From assembly GCF_040703035.1 (NCBI RefSeq), contig NZ_CP159996.1:2266001-2330000 (forward strand): DNA of 64,000 nucleotides. The letters run 5' to 3'. The stretch's first letter is position 1; each line of letters opens with the position of its first letter. The DNA comes from Terribacillus aidingensis. Lineage in GTDB: Bacteria > Bacillota > Bacilli > Bacillales > Amphibacillaceae. Made by a program: the position numbers and the translations under genes. The notes beneath the pieces were generated by a model. It did no database searches and was not told where the DNA came from. It saw nothing but the letters and a program-made list of their open reading frames with translations. Below, in pieces: positions 50,828 to 59,082 of the stretch.

Positions 50828-51302
50828 ACATTGTCTTTTCAAACTTATCTATATGGTGCAATGCACTAGGCAGCACCTTATCTTTCATCATGAAGCTGTA
50901 TTCTGCATGCTGTGCCAGATGGGAAGGGAACTTCTCGACCAGTACTGGTCCATATGTTTCCAAGTAATTGGATTTCTTTTTCAGTTCCGAGATGATGGCA
51001 TAATAGACATTCTTTACGATATGTCCAGCCTTGCCAGCTACAAAGTACTGACCGACATACTTCAGCTGCTGAACCACACCGCCAGTCTCCTCCATTACCT
51101 CCCGCAAAGCAGCGTGCTCAGCGGTTTCTCCTTTTTCCACCTTGCCGCCTGGGAACTCCAATCCCCGATCCTTATGACGAGTGAGCAGCCATTTGCTGCC
51201 GTATCGGCAAATCACCCACACATGTTTAGGCTGATCAGAAAATGGATGATCGGCAAAAGACATCTTCACTTCATTATTGTAGTAATCTCTGAACGTAATC
51301 AT
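50826..51302 (-). CDS. ytkD: Nudix hydrolase YtkD (nucleoside triphosphatase)
   Basis: A 158-residue Nudix protein. The box GGKVEKGETAEHAALREVMEETGG fits GX5EX7REUXEEXGU (about residues 66-88, written here in parts: GKVEKGE and REVMEETGG). YtkD of B. subtilis hydrolyses 8-oxo-dGTP and other triphosphates. It is downstream of pckA, as in B. subtilis. Confidence 0.88.
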   Translation of the reverse strand: MITFRDYYNNEVKMSFADHPFSDQPKHVWVICRYGSKWLLTRHKDRGLEFPGGKVEKGETAEHAALREVMEETGGVVQQLKYVGQYFVAGKAGHIVKNVYYAIISELKKKSNYLETYGPVLVEKFPSHLAQHAEYSFMMKDKVLPSALHHIDKFEKTM

Positions 51303-51329
51303 CTTCCCACTGCCTTCTTCACATCAAAC

Positions 51330-51845
51330 CTACAAGTATTTGACTGCTGCTATCTTCCAGCCTCCGTCATACAAGAATTTGATCTCGATTGTATAGTTAC
51401 CGTGCAAATCATCGGTATTGCTTTGTGTAATTGTAACATACTTATCGGAGTCTGTTTCCACTTTGTATGAATTATCAGGATTGAACCAAGCAGGTGTCTC
51501 CGTTGGCAAAATATACAAGCCATCCGCTTCCTCTGTGAAATAGAAATCGACAATCGGCCCGCTTACATCTCTAGTAGCCACTTCGTCAAAACTTTTTAGC
51601 AAATCTTCCTTAGTACTATAATTTAGAACTTTGTAATTTGTATCAATGTCCTGTGTGACTTTATCCATAAATGCATCTGTCAGTTGTACTATTTGTTCTT
51701 TATTCAGTTCCGCCTTCTCGACAGTCTCATTTTTTTCAGCTGTAACTGCAGATATATTGTCTGTTTGGTATGATAGCGCGAATGTAAATGGGACTAGGAG
51801 CATGATAATTGCAGCTATTGCTTTTTTCCAAGTTGGTTGAAGCAT
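51330..51845 (-). CDS. Secreted or membrane-anchored hypothetical protein, 171 aa
   Basis: The N-terminus (KKAIAAIIMLLVPFTFALS, about residues 7-25) is a signal peptide or anchor without a lipobox. The rest is a mixed domain with LTDAFMDKVTQDIDTNYKVL and a C-terminal GNYTIEIKFLYDGGWKIAAV, resembling small secreted DUF proteins of Bacilli such as DUF3993; I am not sure of the family. It follows ytkD's direction, 27 nt upstream of it, so the two may be co-transcribed. Confidence 0.7.
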   Translation of the reverse strand: MLQPTWKKAIAAIIMLLVPFTFALSYQTDNISAVTAEKNETVEKAELNKEQIVQLTDAFMDKVTQDIDTNYKVLNYSTKEDLLKSFDEVATRDVSGPIVDFYFTEEADGLYILPTETPAWFNPDNSYKVETDSDKYVTITQSNTDDLHGNYTIEIKFLYDGGWKIAAVKYL

Positions 51846-52141
51846 AAATAGTCCTCCTTATGTAGTCATGTTATAGGTATTCCTCATCTGTAAGCATTTA
51901 AAACCCTGAATGTTTGTAGGATTTTCATACTGTTTGTCGCCATCTGACACTTAACTTCAATTTAGTATTCAAACGCTATATTTGAAAAAGTGTTGTTCCT
52001 AAAAAGAATGCGCGCCTAATTTGTAAAATAAAGGGAATGACATATGAATTACAAATGGCTTGATGAAGAATTACATACTACACGCTTAACTCAAAATCCT
52101 TTCTAATATCTGGCCAACAAAATTATATTGGATGGTTATTC
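51846..52141. other. Gene-free stretch
   Basis: About 300 nt without a supported gene. A 20-codon ORF (52044-52106, plus) starting MNYKWLDEELHTTRL and preceded by GGGAATG is probably a remnant. Confidence 0.3.
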
Positions 52142-52495
52142 TTGAAGAAGCACTGGTATCTAAGTTTGTTTATACTAGTCAGCCACCACTATTTCCAATC
52201 CTGTGGTGCAGATGATTCTTCCAGTGAAGCAGAAGCGGATCAGAATAAAACAATTCGGCTGATGATATAAAGTTTCGAAAACTTATCTATGCAGCTTACA
52301 TCGATAAAGCCTCTCACTTGCCACAATACATAAATTTACAGATGGTAATAGATGCTTCTGCAGACGGAGAGTCAGCTGCGATTGATATCGATCAGCTATA
52401 ACATAGGAAGACTCCAATCGTATGGAACCGATTCAGATACTGCCGAAGCTCGAAATACCCCGGACATAACAGCTTACACATCCTCTGACTTCTAA
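52142..52495 (+). pseudogene. Decayed lipoprotein gene
   Basis: Three reading frames, read in turn, give a lipoprotein-like product. A TTG start opens LKKHWYLSLFILVSHHYFQS then CGADDSSSEAEADQNK. After a one-base slip near an A-run (about 52250) comes SADDIKFRKLIYAAYIDKAS and HLPQYINLQMVIDASADGES up to a stop near 52401. A second shift gives GRLQSYGTDSDTAEARNTPD ending at 52495. The CGADDSSSEAEAD start after a hydrophobic stretch is typical of mature lipoproteins. Parent family not identified. Confidence 0.6.
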
Positions 52496-52833
52496 TGTAT
52501 CCAGACTTCGTTTAGATGCCAGCTTTATAATGACGTGAGTATTAACAACTGCTGTTCCCTAAAGTAAGTATTTAACCTGACTCTAGTGCTGACGTCTCAC
52601 TCCTCATCTAGGTATTATGCTTCCCTTTTGTAATCATTTCCAAAAAAATCGTAGTTACTTATTACTGAATGTAGAATTTTGTAGGAAATTGTGAAGCAAA
52701 TTCATGTAAAATACGTAATGAATTGATAAGCTTTCCATACGGACTAATTTTTTACATCTATTGTAATAAGACATACTCCGTTTGTAATAAGGTAACGGGG
52801 TCCGTGAAAAGCAAATTATTTTGGAGGGATTAG
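52496..52833 (+). promoter_or_regulatory. Upstream region of the 52834 lipoprotein gene with direct repeats
   Basis: No gene is supported in these 338 nt. TTGTAATAAG occurs at 52761 and again at 52782, exactly 21 bp apart, which puts both on one face of the helix. GGAGGG precedes the ATG of the lipoprotein gene. No single -35/-10 pair is convincing. Confidence 0.4.
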
Positions 52834-53655
52834 ATGAAATCGGTAAAACACCTTGGCTGGTTAGTATTAGCACTGGCTCTATTCTTGACTGGATGCGGAA
52901 CAGACAGCGCTTCTACAGATGCGGAAGGCAAAGAAAAGAAAGGCCCGACGCCGGAAGAAATCCTGCAAAAATCCGCCGAAGCCAATGAAAACTTGAATAG
53001 CTATGATATGGATATGACAATGGATATGGACGTTAAAGCTTCTGGAATGGATCAATCCATGACTACAACAGCAGACGGTACTATCGTGATGGATCCACTT
53101 TCCTCAAAACTCAGCATGGATTCCATGGGACAGCAATTCGATATGTACATCCAGGACAATATGATTTATATGTATGAGCCAGCATCCGATATGTGGATGA
53201 AGATGGATGCTGAATCAGAGATCGGCGCTTCACTTGGAACCGATCAGGTTGCACAGCCTTTGGATGAGCAGATCCAGCAAGTTAAAGATTTGGCAGAAAG
53301 TATCAAAGTATCCGAAACGGATACGGAGTATGTACTTGATGTTGTAGTAGCAGAAGATAAGATGATGAGTTTTATGGAAGAACAGATGGGTGCAGCAGGC
53401 GAAAGCCTCGAGAGCATGGGTAACTTTACTTTTGATAAGTTCAATTACACGATCTCCATCGATAAAGAGACAAATTATCCGAAGAATATCAAATTGGATA
53501 TGGTCATGAAGATGGAAGAAGCCGGTGACGAAGCGACCGTCAATGCATTGATGGATATGAATTACGAAAACTACAATGCAGCAGACAGCATCGAAATTCC
53601 AGCTGAAGCAGATAGCGCAGTAGACATCTCTGATCAACCAGCTGCAACTTACTAA
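52834..53655 (+). CDS. Lipoprotein, DUF6612/LppX-like
   Basis: A 273-residue lipoprotein with lipobox LTGC (Cys at about residue 21). The mature part begins with an acidic linker, then EEILQKSAEANENLNSYDMD and alternating beta-strand segments rich in Met and Asp, as in the LppX/LolA-like DUF6612 lipoproteins of Bacilli, which may bind a hydrophobic ligand. It is tethered outside the membrane. Converges with the SurA-like lipoprotein gene. Confidence 0.8.
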   Translation: MKSVKHLGWLVLALALFLTGCGTDSASTDAEGKEKKGPTPEEILQKSAEANENLNSYDMDMTMDMDVKASGMDQSMTTTADGTIVMDPLSSKLSMDSMGQQFDMYIQDNMIYMYEPASDMWMKMDAESEIGASLGTDQVAQPLDEQIQQVKDLAESIKVSETDTEYVLDVVVAEDKMMSFMEEQMGAAGESLESMGNFTFDKFNYTISIDKETNYPKNIKLDMVMKMEEAGDEATVNALMDMNYENYNAADSIEIPAEADSAVDISDQPAATY

Positions 53656-53660
53656 ACAAG

Positions 53661-53688
53661 AAAGGCACCAGGATACCCTGGTGCCTTT
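53661..53688. terminator. Bidirectional terminator
   Basis: Perfect 12-bp stem AAAGGCACCAGG, 4-nt loop, T-run; separates two convergent lipoprotein genes. Confidence 0.9.
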
Positions 53689-53693
53689 TCACT

Positions 53694-54446
53694 TTAAATA
53701 TTATATTTCACATCTGCATCTTTTTCGAGCTCGTCCACTTTTTCAAGCATGACTGTCTGCAGGTTCTGCTGTTCCATTGTTGCTTTCAGCTGATCTTTGA
53801 TGTCATCATATTTTGGCAGGCTGTCTTCCTGTTCACTTTCTTTAGCCTGTTTTTCCATTTCTTCATAATATGTCTTCATATCGTCTTCTGTCACTTCTTT
53901 TGGTGACAGCTCTTCATCGACATATTTATTTACAAGCAAACCTTCTTTCAAACGCTGTTTGTACTCATCTTCTGTTGTACCGGCAGCTTCCAAAGCTTCC
54001 TTGAATTTGTCTTCATTTTCGAACTGTTCTTTTGCAGATTGCATTTGCTCATCCACTTCTTTATCAGAAACCTCGTAGTTTTTCTTCTCCGCTTCCTGGA
54101 AAAGCAGTTCATTTCCTACAAGACTTTTCAACACTTGGTCCTTTAGTTCCTTCGCACCATCATCAGTTGTCGGATCCTCTCCGTTTGCCTGTGATTGCTG
54201 TTGAGCAGAAGAAAGAAGTGAATTATACTCTTCGCCTTTAATCTCCGTACCGTTAACAGTCGCAACTGTCTCTTCCGGATCTACTTGCTGTTCCTCCATC
54301 TTTTTCTGCATTTCTTCCATTTGCTTTTGTGCTTCTTCCTGGTCAGCTGTGGAAGCATTGTCAGATGATTTATCCTCATCATTCCCGCATGCAGCCAATA
54401 CGATAGCTAGTACCAGCATCAGGCATAGGGTTGTAATACGTTTCAT
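53694..54446 (-). CDS. SurA-N-type chaperone lipoprotein without PPIase domain
   Basis: A 250-residue lipoprotein with lipobox LAAC (Cys at about residue 20), a Gln/Glu/Lys-rich helical linker, then a SurA N-terminal-like domain (ATVNGTEIKGEEYNSLL, later VGNELLFQEAEKKNYEVSDK). The parvulin peptidyl-prolyl isomerase domain that PrsA carries is absent. It could be an extracytoplasmic holdase chaperone; this is inference from the fold. Confidence 0.85.
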   Translation of the reverse strand: MKRITTLCLMLVLAIVLAACGNDEDKSSDNASTADQEEAQKQMEEMQKKMEEQQVDPEETVATVNGTEIKGEEYNSLLSSAQQQSQANGEDPTTDDGAKELKDQVLKSLVGNELLFQEAEKKNYEVSDKEVDEQMQSAKEQFENEDKFKEALEAAGTTEDEYKQRLKEGLLVNKYVDEELSPKEVTEDDMKTYYEEMEKQAKESEQEDSLPKYDDIKDQLKATMEQQNLQTVMLEKVDELEKDADVKYNI

Positions 54447-54542
54447 AAAATAGAAACCCCTCTCTTCGTGTATGGTTACGAATGTAACATCTATTAGCTG
54501 TCAACTCAAGTATACCACGTATTTTTAGTAGAAAAGTAAGAG

Positions 54543-54569
54543 AAAGGCGCCCAGTTAGAGGGCGCCTTT
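54543..54569 (-). terminator. Terminator of the PMP3-family gene
   Basis: Perfect 10-bp stem AAAGGCGCCC with a 7-nt loop. Its plus-strand T-run ends in the stop codon of the adjacent gene; on the minus strand TTTCTCTTAC follows. Confidence 0.75.
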
Positions 54570-54743
54570 TTAAGCATACTGTTTTTTACTATTTTTATGA
54601 TCTTTCACTACCAGGGCGGCATGTACGGCTCCCGGAACGAAAAAGAAGAGCGTCAATACTAGATTAAGCAATGCTTTAAATGGCTTGCCCGTGAACAAAA
54701 CGGCAACAGGCGGCAATACAATTGCCAGCAGGTACATAAACAT
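54570..54743 (-). CDS. YqaE/PMP3-family small membrane protein
   Basis: A 57-residue protein with two transmembrane segments: LLAIVLPPVAVLFTGKPFKA and ALLNLVLTLFFFVPGAVHAA, followed by a short basic tail. The LPPVAVLF and PGAVHAALVV motifs are those of the UPF0057/PMP3 proteolipid family, linked to membrane potential and salt stress in other organisms. RBS AGGAGGAG precedes the ATG. It is too short for ordinary ORF lists. Confidence 0.85.
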   Translation of the reverse strand: MFMYLLAIVLPPVAVLFTGKPFKALLNLVLTLFFFVPGAVHAALVVKDHKNSKKQYA

Positions 54744-54804
54744 TAGGTACTCCTCCTCTAAGCAGCATTACTATAGAAGTACCCTTATCTGCTCCCTTTG
54801 ACAC

Positions 54805-55902
54805 CTATTCGCCAGCAGATACCTCTTTGGACACGTGCAGCAAGTAATCCAAATCCACCTCTACCCCGATTCCAGGTCCATCTGGAACTTGGATGCTTCC
54901 TTGTTCCACTCGCAGCGGCTTTATCAGCAGGTCTCGGTCGAAATAGCGATCAGATCCAGACAGATCACCAGGAATTGAAAATCCAGGCAAGGAGGCAAGC
55001 GCCAGATTATGCGCCTTCGATATACCAGTTTCCACCATTCCGCCGCACCAGACCGCTAAGCCAGCTTGCTGGCATAAATCATGAATTCGGATCGCTTCCG
55101 TCAAGCCTCCTACCCTGCCTATCTTGATATTGATGGTACGGCACGCTCCCATTTCAAGAGCCTGCCACGCATCCGAAAAGCTCTCCACTGTTTCATCAAG
55201 ACAAATAGGCGTGTCCATGCGCTGCTGCAAGCGATGATGTAAAATTACATCTCCAGGCAAAAATGGCTGTTCGATCATCTGTAAGTTCAAACTGTCCAAT
55301 TCGGCAAGCAAGGGGATATCCTCTTCCTTGTACATCCCATTACCGTCAATCATAAGCGGCAGCTCTGGATCAATTTCCTTGACCAGCTCAATGGCCTTGC
55401 GCTCGTTATATTTTGTCACTTTCAGCTTGGCACGCTCAAAGCCTTGGCTGCGTATCATCTCTATAGTCTGTTCAAGATCATCGGACAAGCTGATGACCGC
55501 TCCTGCTTTCACTTTCGTCCTTGTACCGCCGATGCAAGAAGCGAGGCTCTTACCCTGCTGCTTCGCGTATAAATCCCATACCGCTCCTTCGACAGCAGCC
55601 TTTGCCATTTGATTGCCGACAATGCCGGCAAACAGCTGCGGAACTTCTGTCGGATGATTTAGCTTATTGGCGAATAAAAACGGAAGTAAGGATTCCTGAA
55701 GCAAGCTCCAGCTGGATGAAACTGTTTCACTCGTATAAAAAGGAGCAGCAAAAGCAACTCCCTCGCCAAAGCCAGAACGCCCATCATGATCCTGAAGCTC
55801 GACAATGATGCCTTCTCTTTCGTGCAATGCACCAGCATGAGTCGTGAAAGGCTGTTTAAGCGGCAGCGTGTATCGGAATAGACGATAGCTTCTAAGTTCC
55901 AT
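54805..55902 (-). CDS. menC: o-Succinylbenzoate synthase
   Basis: A 365-residue enolase-superfamily enzyme that dehydrates SHCHC to o-succinylbenzoate in menaquinone synthesis. Catalytic lysine motif AKLKVTK, metal ligands LMIDGNG, MIEQPF and CLDETVE, and the second lysine NIKIGRVGG are all present. The ATG at 55902 overlaps the menE stop (TGATG). Last gene of the menF-D-H-B-E-C operon. Confidence 0.93.
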   Translation of the reverse strand: MELRSYRLFRYTLPLKQPFTTHAGALHEREGIIVELQDHDGRSGFGEGVAFAAPFYTSETVSSSWSLLQESLLPFLFANKLNHPTEVPQLFAGIVGNQMAKAAVEGAVWDLYAKQQGKSLASCIGGTRTKVKAGAVISLSDDLEQTIEMIRSQGFERAKLKVTKYNERKAIELVKEIDPELPLMIDGNGMYKEEDIPLLAELDSLNLQMIEQPFLPGDVILHHRLQQRMDTPICLDETVESFSDAWQALEMGACRTINIKIGRVGGLTEAIRIHDLCQQAGLAVWCGGMVETGISKAHNLALASLPGFSIPGDLSGSDRYFDRDLLIKPLRVEQGSIQVPDGPGIGVEVDLDYLLHVSKEVSAGE

Positions 55903-57377
55903 CACGCACTCCCCTCATCTACCAGGTGCTGCAGCTTATAGCGCATCAGTTTATTACTGGCGTTACGCGGAAGCTCATCCACAAAGTGCCAGTACTTTGG
56001 AATTTTATAGCGGGCCAGTTTTTCCTGGCAATACGCCTGTAATTCATCGGCGCTCACTTCTGCACTTTTTACAAGGAATGCTACTGGTACAGATCCCCAA
56101 TTCGTATCAGCTTTCCCGATGACAGCTGCCTCTTTTATGCCAGGGTGACTTGTCAAAACACCTTCCACTTCTGCAGGATAGATATTTTCACCACCGGAAA
56201 TAATCAGGTCTTTCCGCCGGTCAAGCACATACAAGTATCCCTCTTTATCTGTGTAGCCAATATCTCCTGTCGCAAGCCAGCCTTCCCGGAAAGCTCCATC
56301 TGTTGCGTCTGGATTCCGATAATATCCTTTTGTAATCATAGGACCTTTCACTTGGATTTCCCCGGGCTCTTCCGGCTTGGCAAACCCGGACTCGGTCATG
56401 ATGCGCAGCTGGGCAGGAACTAGTGCTTTTCCGGCAGATCCTAACTTACGAATACTATCCTCAGGGCTTAACGTCACGATTTGTGACGCAGTTTCGGTCA
56501 TCCCATACGATTGGAATACAGGGATATCACGCGTTTTTGATTCCTCAAGCAAATGGAGCGGAGCAGGTCCTCCGCCCAAAAGCATGCAGCGGAATTTCTC
56601 GGGATATGTGACGCCGTCTTCCTCCTGCAGCCGCAGCAGGCGCTGAAGCATGACCGTCACAACAGAAACGATGGTCACTCCCCGCTCCATGATCGCTGTT
56701 TGTACGACTTTTTCATCGAAGCTCTCGGTCACGTATAATGGCATCCCGTAAATGGCGCTTTTGAAAATGGTCGATAATCCACCTACATGGAACATCGGCA
56801 GAGGAGACAGCCATTTATCCTCCTGTGAAAGACCGAGATTCAAGGCAGACCCTATAGCACTCCACCAGTGGTTGCCATAAGTATGCTCGACGCCTTTCGG
56901 ATTGCCTGTTGTGCCGGAAGTATAGATGATAGTGAACACATCATCTAATTGCAGCTCTGTGCAGCATGTATACTCCTTTTCAGGCTGGTTGTGCAGCATT
57001 TCGATTGTCACTGAAGGAACACCAGTATCTTTTGCCTGCTTTTCAAATCTTGCCTCAGTGAGCAATAATTCAGCTTCACTATCCTGCAGCTGGAATGACC
57101 ATTCAGCAGTTGTCAATCTCGTATTAAGCAGGATCAATGTTGCCCCGATATAGCTCATAGCATGGACAAGCATCACCATCTCCACACTGTTATGGGACAG
57201 CACAGCGACCCGGGATCCTTGCTTTACACCTAGCGAAGTGAGCTTCCGAGCCCGGATATCGACTGCTTTATGCAAATCACCGAATGTTATTGTCGTTCCC
57301 TCGGGCGTCTCCAAAGCTAAACGCCCTGGACTAAGATCAGCCTGCTTCTGCAGCCAATGCGGGATGATTTCCGTCAT
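55902..57377 (-). CDS. menE: o-Succinylbenzoate--CoA ligase
   Basis: A 491-residue acyl-adenylate-forming enzyme. The P-loop is TIIYTSGTTGNPKGVEHTY (about residues 155-173), with QSYGMTETA and DRRKDLIISGGENIYP downstream. It activates o-succinylbenzoate with ATP and CoA. The ATG at 57377 (MTEIIPHWLQKQAD) has AAAGGA upstream. A terminator-like hairpin lies between it and menB. Confidence 0.93.
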   Translation of the reverse strand: MTEIIPHWLQKQADLSPGRLALETPEGTTITFGDLHKAVDIRARKLTSLGVKQGSRVAVLSHNSVEMVMLVHAMSYIGATLILLNTRLTTAEWSFQLQDSEAELLLTEARFEKQAKDTGVPSVTIEMLHNQPEKEYTCCTELQLDDVFTIIYTSGTTGNPKGVEHTYGNHWWSAIGSALNLGLSQEDKWLSPLPMFHVGGLSTIFKSAIYGMPLYVTESFDEKVVQTAIMERGVTIVSVVTVMLQRLLRLQEEDGVTYPEKFRCMLLGGGPAPLHLLEESKTRDIPVFQSYGMTETASQIVTLSPEDSIRKLGSAGKALVPAQLRIMTESGFAKPEEPGEIQVKGPMITKGYYRNPDATDGAFREGWLATGDIGYTDKEGYLYVLDRRKDLIISGGENIYPAEVEGVLTSHPGIKEAAVIGKADTNWGSVPVAFLVKSAEVSADELQAYCQEKLARYKIPKYWHFVDELPRNASNKLMRYKLQHLVDEGSA

Positions 57378-57405
57378 GTTACATCCATTCCTTTCTGTCA
57401 TAAAG

Positions 57406-57437
57406 AAGAACCTTTGCAATATGCTGCAAAGGTTCTT
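57406..57437 (-). terminator. Hairpin between menB and menE
   Basis: Perfect 13-bp stem AAGAACCTTTGCA with a 6-nt loop, followed on the minus strand by CTTTATG. Probably reduces expression of menE-menC rather than ending the operon. Confidence 0.7.
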
Positions 57438-57448
57438 GGTGATATCTA

Positions 57449-58267
57449 TTAAGGGAAACGCGGGAATTTCTTGAAGTCAGGCGTGCGTTTTTCCTTGAAC
57501 GCATCGCGGCCTTCCTTCGCTTCATCCGTTGTATAGTAAAGCAATGTCGCATCTCCGCCCATTTGCTGCAAACCAGCAAGTCCATCTGTATCCGCATTAA
57601 GAGAAGCTTTCAAGAAACGCAATGCTGTCGGAGACATGGAAAGCATCTCTTCACACCATTTAACTGTTTCTGCTTCAAGCTGATCCAATGGAACAACTGT
57701 GTTGACCAAGCCCATATCCAATGCTTCTTGTGCATTGTACTGACGGCATAGGAACCAGATTTCGCGAGCTTTCTTCTGGCCGATGTTACGTGCAAGAAGA
57801 CCAGCGCCATAACCAGCGTCAAAGCTTCCGACACGAGGACCTGTTTGGCCAAAGATTGCGTTATCAGCAGCAATCGTCAAGTCACAGACAACATGAAGCA
57901 CATGTCCGCCGCCAATTGCATAACCAGATACTTCAGCAACGACTGGTTTCGGAATAACACGAATCAAACGCTGCAAATCCAGTACATTCAAGCGAGGAAT
58001 TTGATCTTCTCCTACATAGCCGCCATGACCGCGTACCTTTTGGTCACCACCGGAACAGAATGCTTTATCACCGACACCAGCAAGTACGATAACGCCGATG
58101 TTAGAGTCGTCACGTGCGTATGTAAACGCATCAATCAGTTCATTTACCGTTTGCGGACGGAACGCATTGCGAACTTCCGGACGGTTGATTGAAATTTTTG
58201 CTATTTGATTGTATTCTTCGTACAAAATATCTTCGTACGTACGGGTAGCTTCCCATGTAATTGCCAT
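57449..58267 (-). CDS. menB: 1,4-Dihydroxy-2-naphthoyl-CoA synthase
   Basis: A 272-residue crotonase-fold enzyme that closes the naphthoate ring. The motifs [17 protein letters not shown] (about residues 72-88), [19 protein letters not shown] and [15 protein letters not shown] are diagnostic. It starts next to the menH stop. Confidence 0.95.
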   Translation of the reverse strand: MAITWEATRTYEDILYEEYNQIAKISINRPEVRNAFRPQTVNELIDAFTYARDDSNIGVIVLAGVGDKAFCSGGDQKVRGHGGYVGEDQIPRLNVLDLQRLIRVIPKPVVAEVSGYAIGGGHVLHVVCDLTIAADNAIFGQTGPRVGSFDAGYGAGLLARNIGQKKAREIWFLCRQYNAQEALDMGLVNTVVPLDQLEAETVKWCEEMLSMSPTALRFLKASLNADTDGLAGLQQMGGDATLLYYTTDEAKEGRDAFKEKRTPDFKKFPRFP

Positions 58268-59082
58268 TATGATTCCTCCAATATATCCGCTTCATTATGA
58301 AGCAAGTATCTTCTTACTATTTTATCAAAGATTCGCGGTTGTTCAACATGGATGCAATGACCGGCCGATGCTACGATGTGTAATTCTGCTGCAGACAGCC
58401 GTTTTTCCATCTCCTGATTGATACCGACGAATTTATGATCCATTGATCCAGCAACTAAAACGACTGGTTTATCCAAATAGGACAGCTTGTCCCAATAGGA
58501 GTCTTGTTTGCCCGTTCCCATAGTCCGTAATGAACTTGCCAAACCGGTTGCTTGCTGCGATAAGCGTTCTTCCCTGATGATCTGCTGGATAAACTCAGGC
58601 AAGTTTTTTTGTGTATCAAAAAGCGGGATGTTCTCCCAAAAGTTTACAAACTGCTCTAAACCATCCGTTTCAAGCCGACTGGCCAGCCGTTCGTCCTGTT
58701 TTTGCCTGGCCAGCCTTTCTTCTTCTGTTCGCAGTCCGGGGGATGCACTTTCCAACAGTAGTTCACTTACTCTGTCAGGATAATGGCAGGCAAAGGCAAG
58801 TGCTGCCCTGCCTCCCATAGAATACCCGAGCAGCTTTACATCCGCAATTTCTTGTTGGACAAGAAAATCAGCAACATCATCCGTAAACCGGTCCATTGTC
58901 AGGTCATCCTGAATGGCAGTCTTACCATGGCCTGGCATATCCACAGCGATCACATGATGTTTCTCACTCCATGATTCCAGGAAAGGCAGCCACGTTTGAT
59001 GCGTGCCAGTAAATCCATGAAACAGCAGGAGTGTATCTGATGCTGAATCACTGCCGCTTTCGATATAGTGAAACTTAGGCAT
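58267..59082 (-). CDS. menH: SHCHC synthase MenH
   Basis: A 271-residue alpha/beta hydrolase that releases pyruvate from SEPHCHC. Motifs: [14 protein letters not shown] (about residues 18-31), nucleophile elbow [10 protein letters not shown] (Ser at about 93-95), and HCIHVEQP near the end. Its ATG lies 8 nt inside the 3' end of menD, which gives the only natural start; the longer frame to 59373 lies entirely in menD. Confidence 0.9.
   Translation of the reverse strand: MPKFHYIESGSDSASDTLLLFHGFTGTHQTWLPFLESWSEKHHVIAVDMPGHGKTAIQDDLTMDRFTDDVADFLVQQEIADVKLLGYSMGGRAALAFACHYPDRVSELLLESASPGLRTEEERLARQKQDERLASRLETDGLEQFVNFWENIPLFDTQKNLPEFIQQIIREERLSQQATGLASSLRTMGTGKQDSYWDKLSYLDKPVVLVAGSMDHKFVGINQEMEKRLSAAELHIVASAGHCIHVEQPRIFDKIVRRYLLHNEADILEES

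Noticed and set aside
50736..51470. 244-codon plus-strand frame
   Set aside because: Overlaps the pckA 3' end and runs antisense through ytkD, whose Nudix box is clear; it also crosses the bidirectional terminator.
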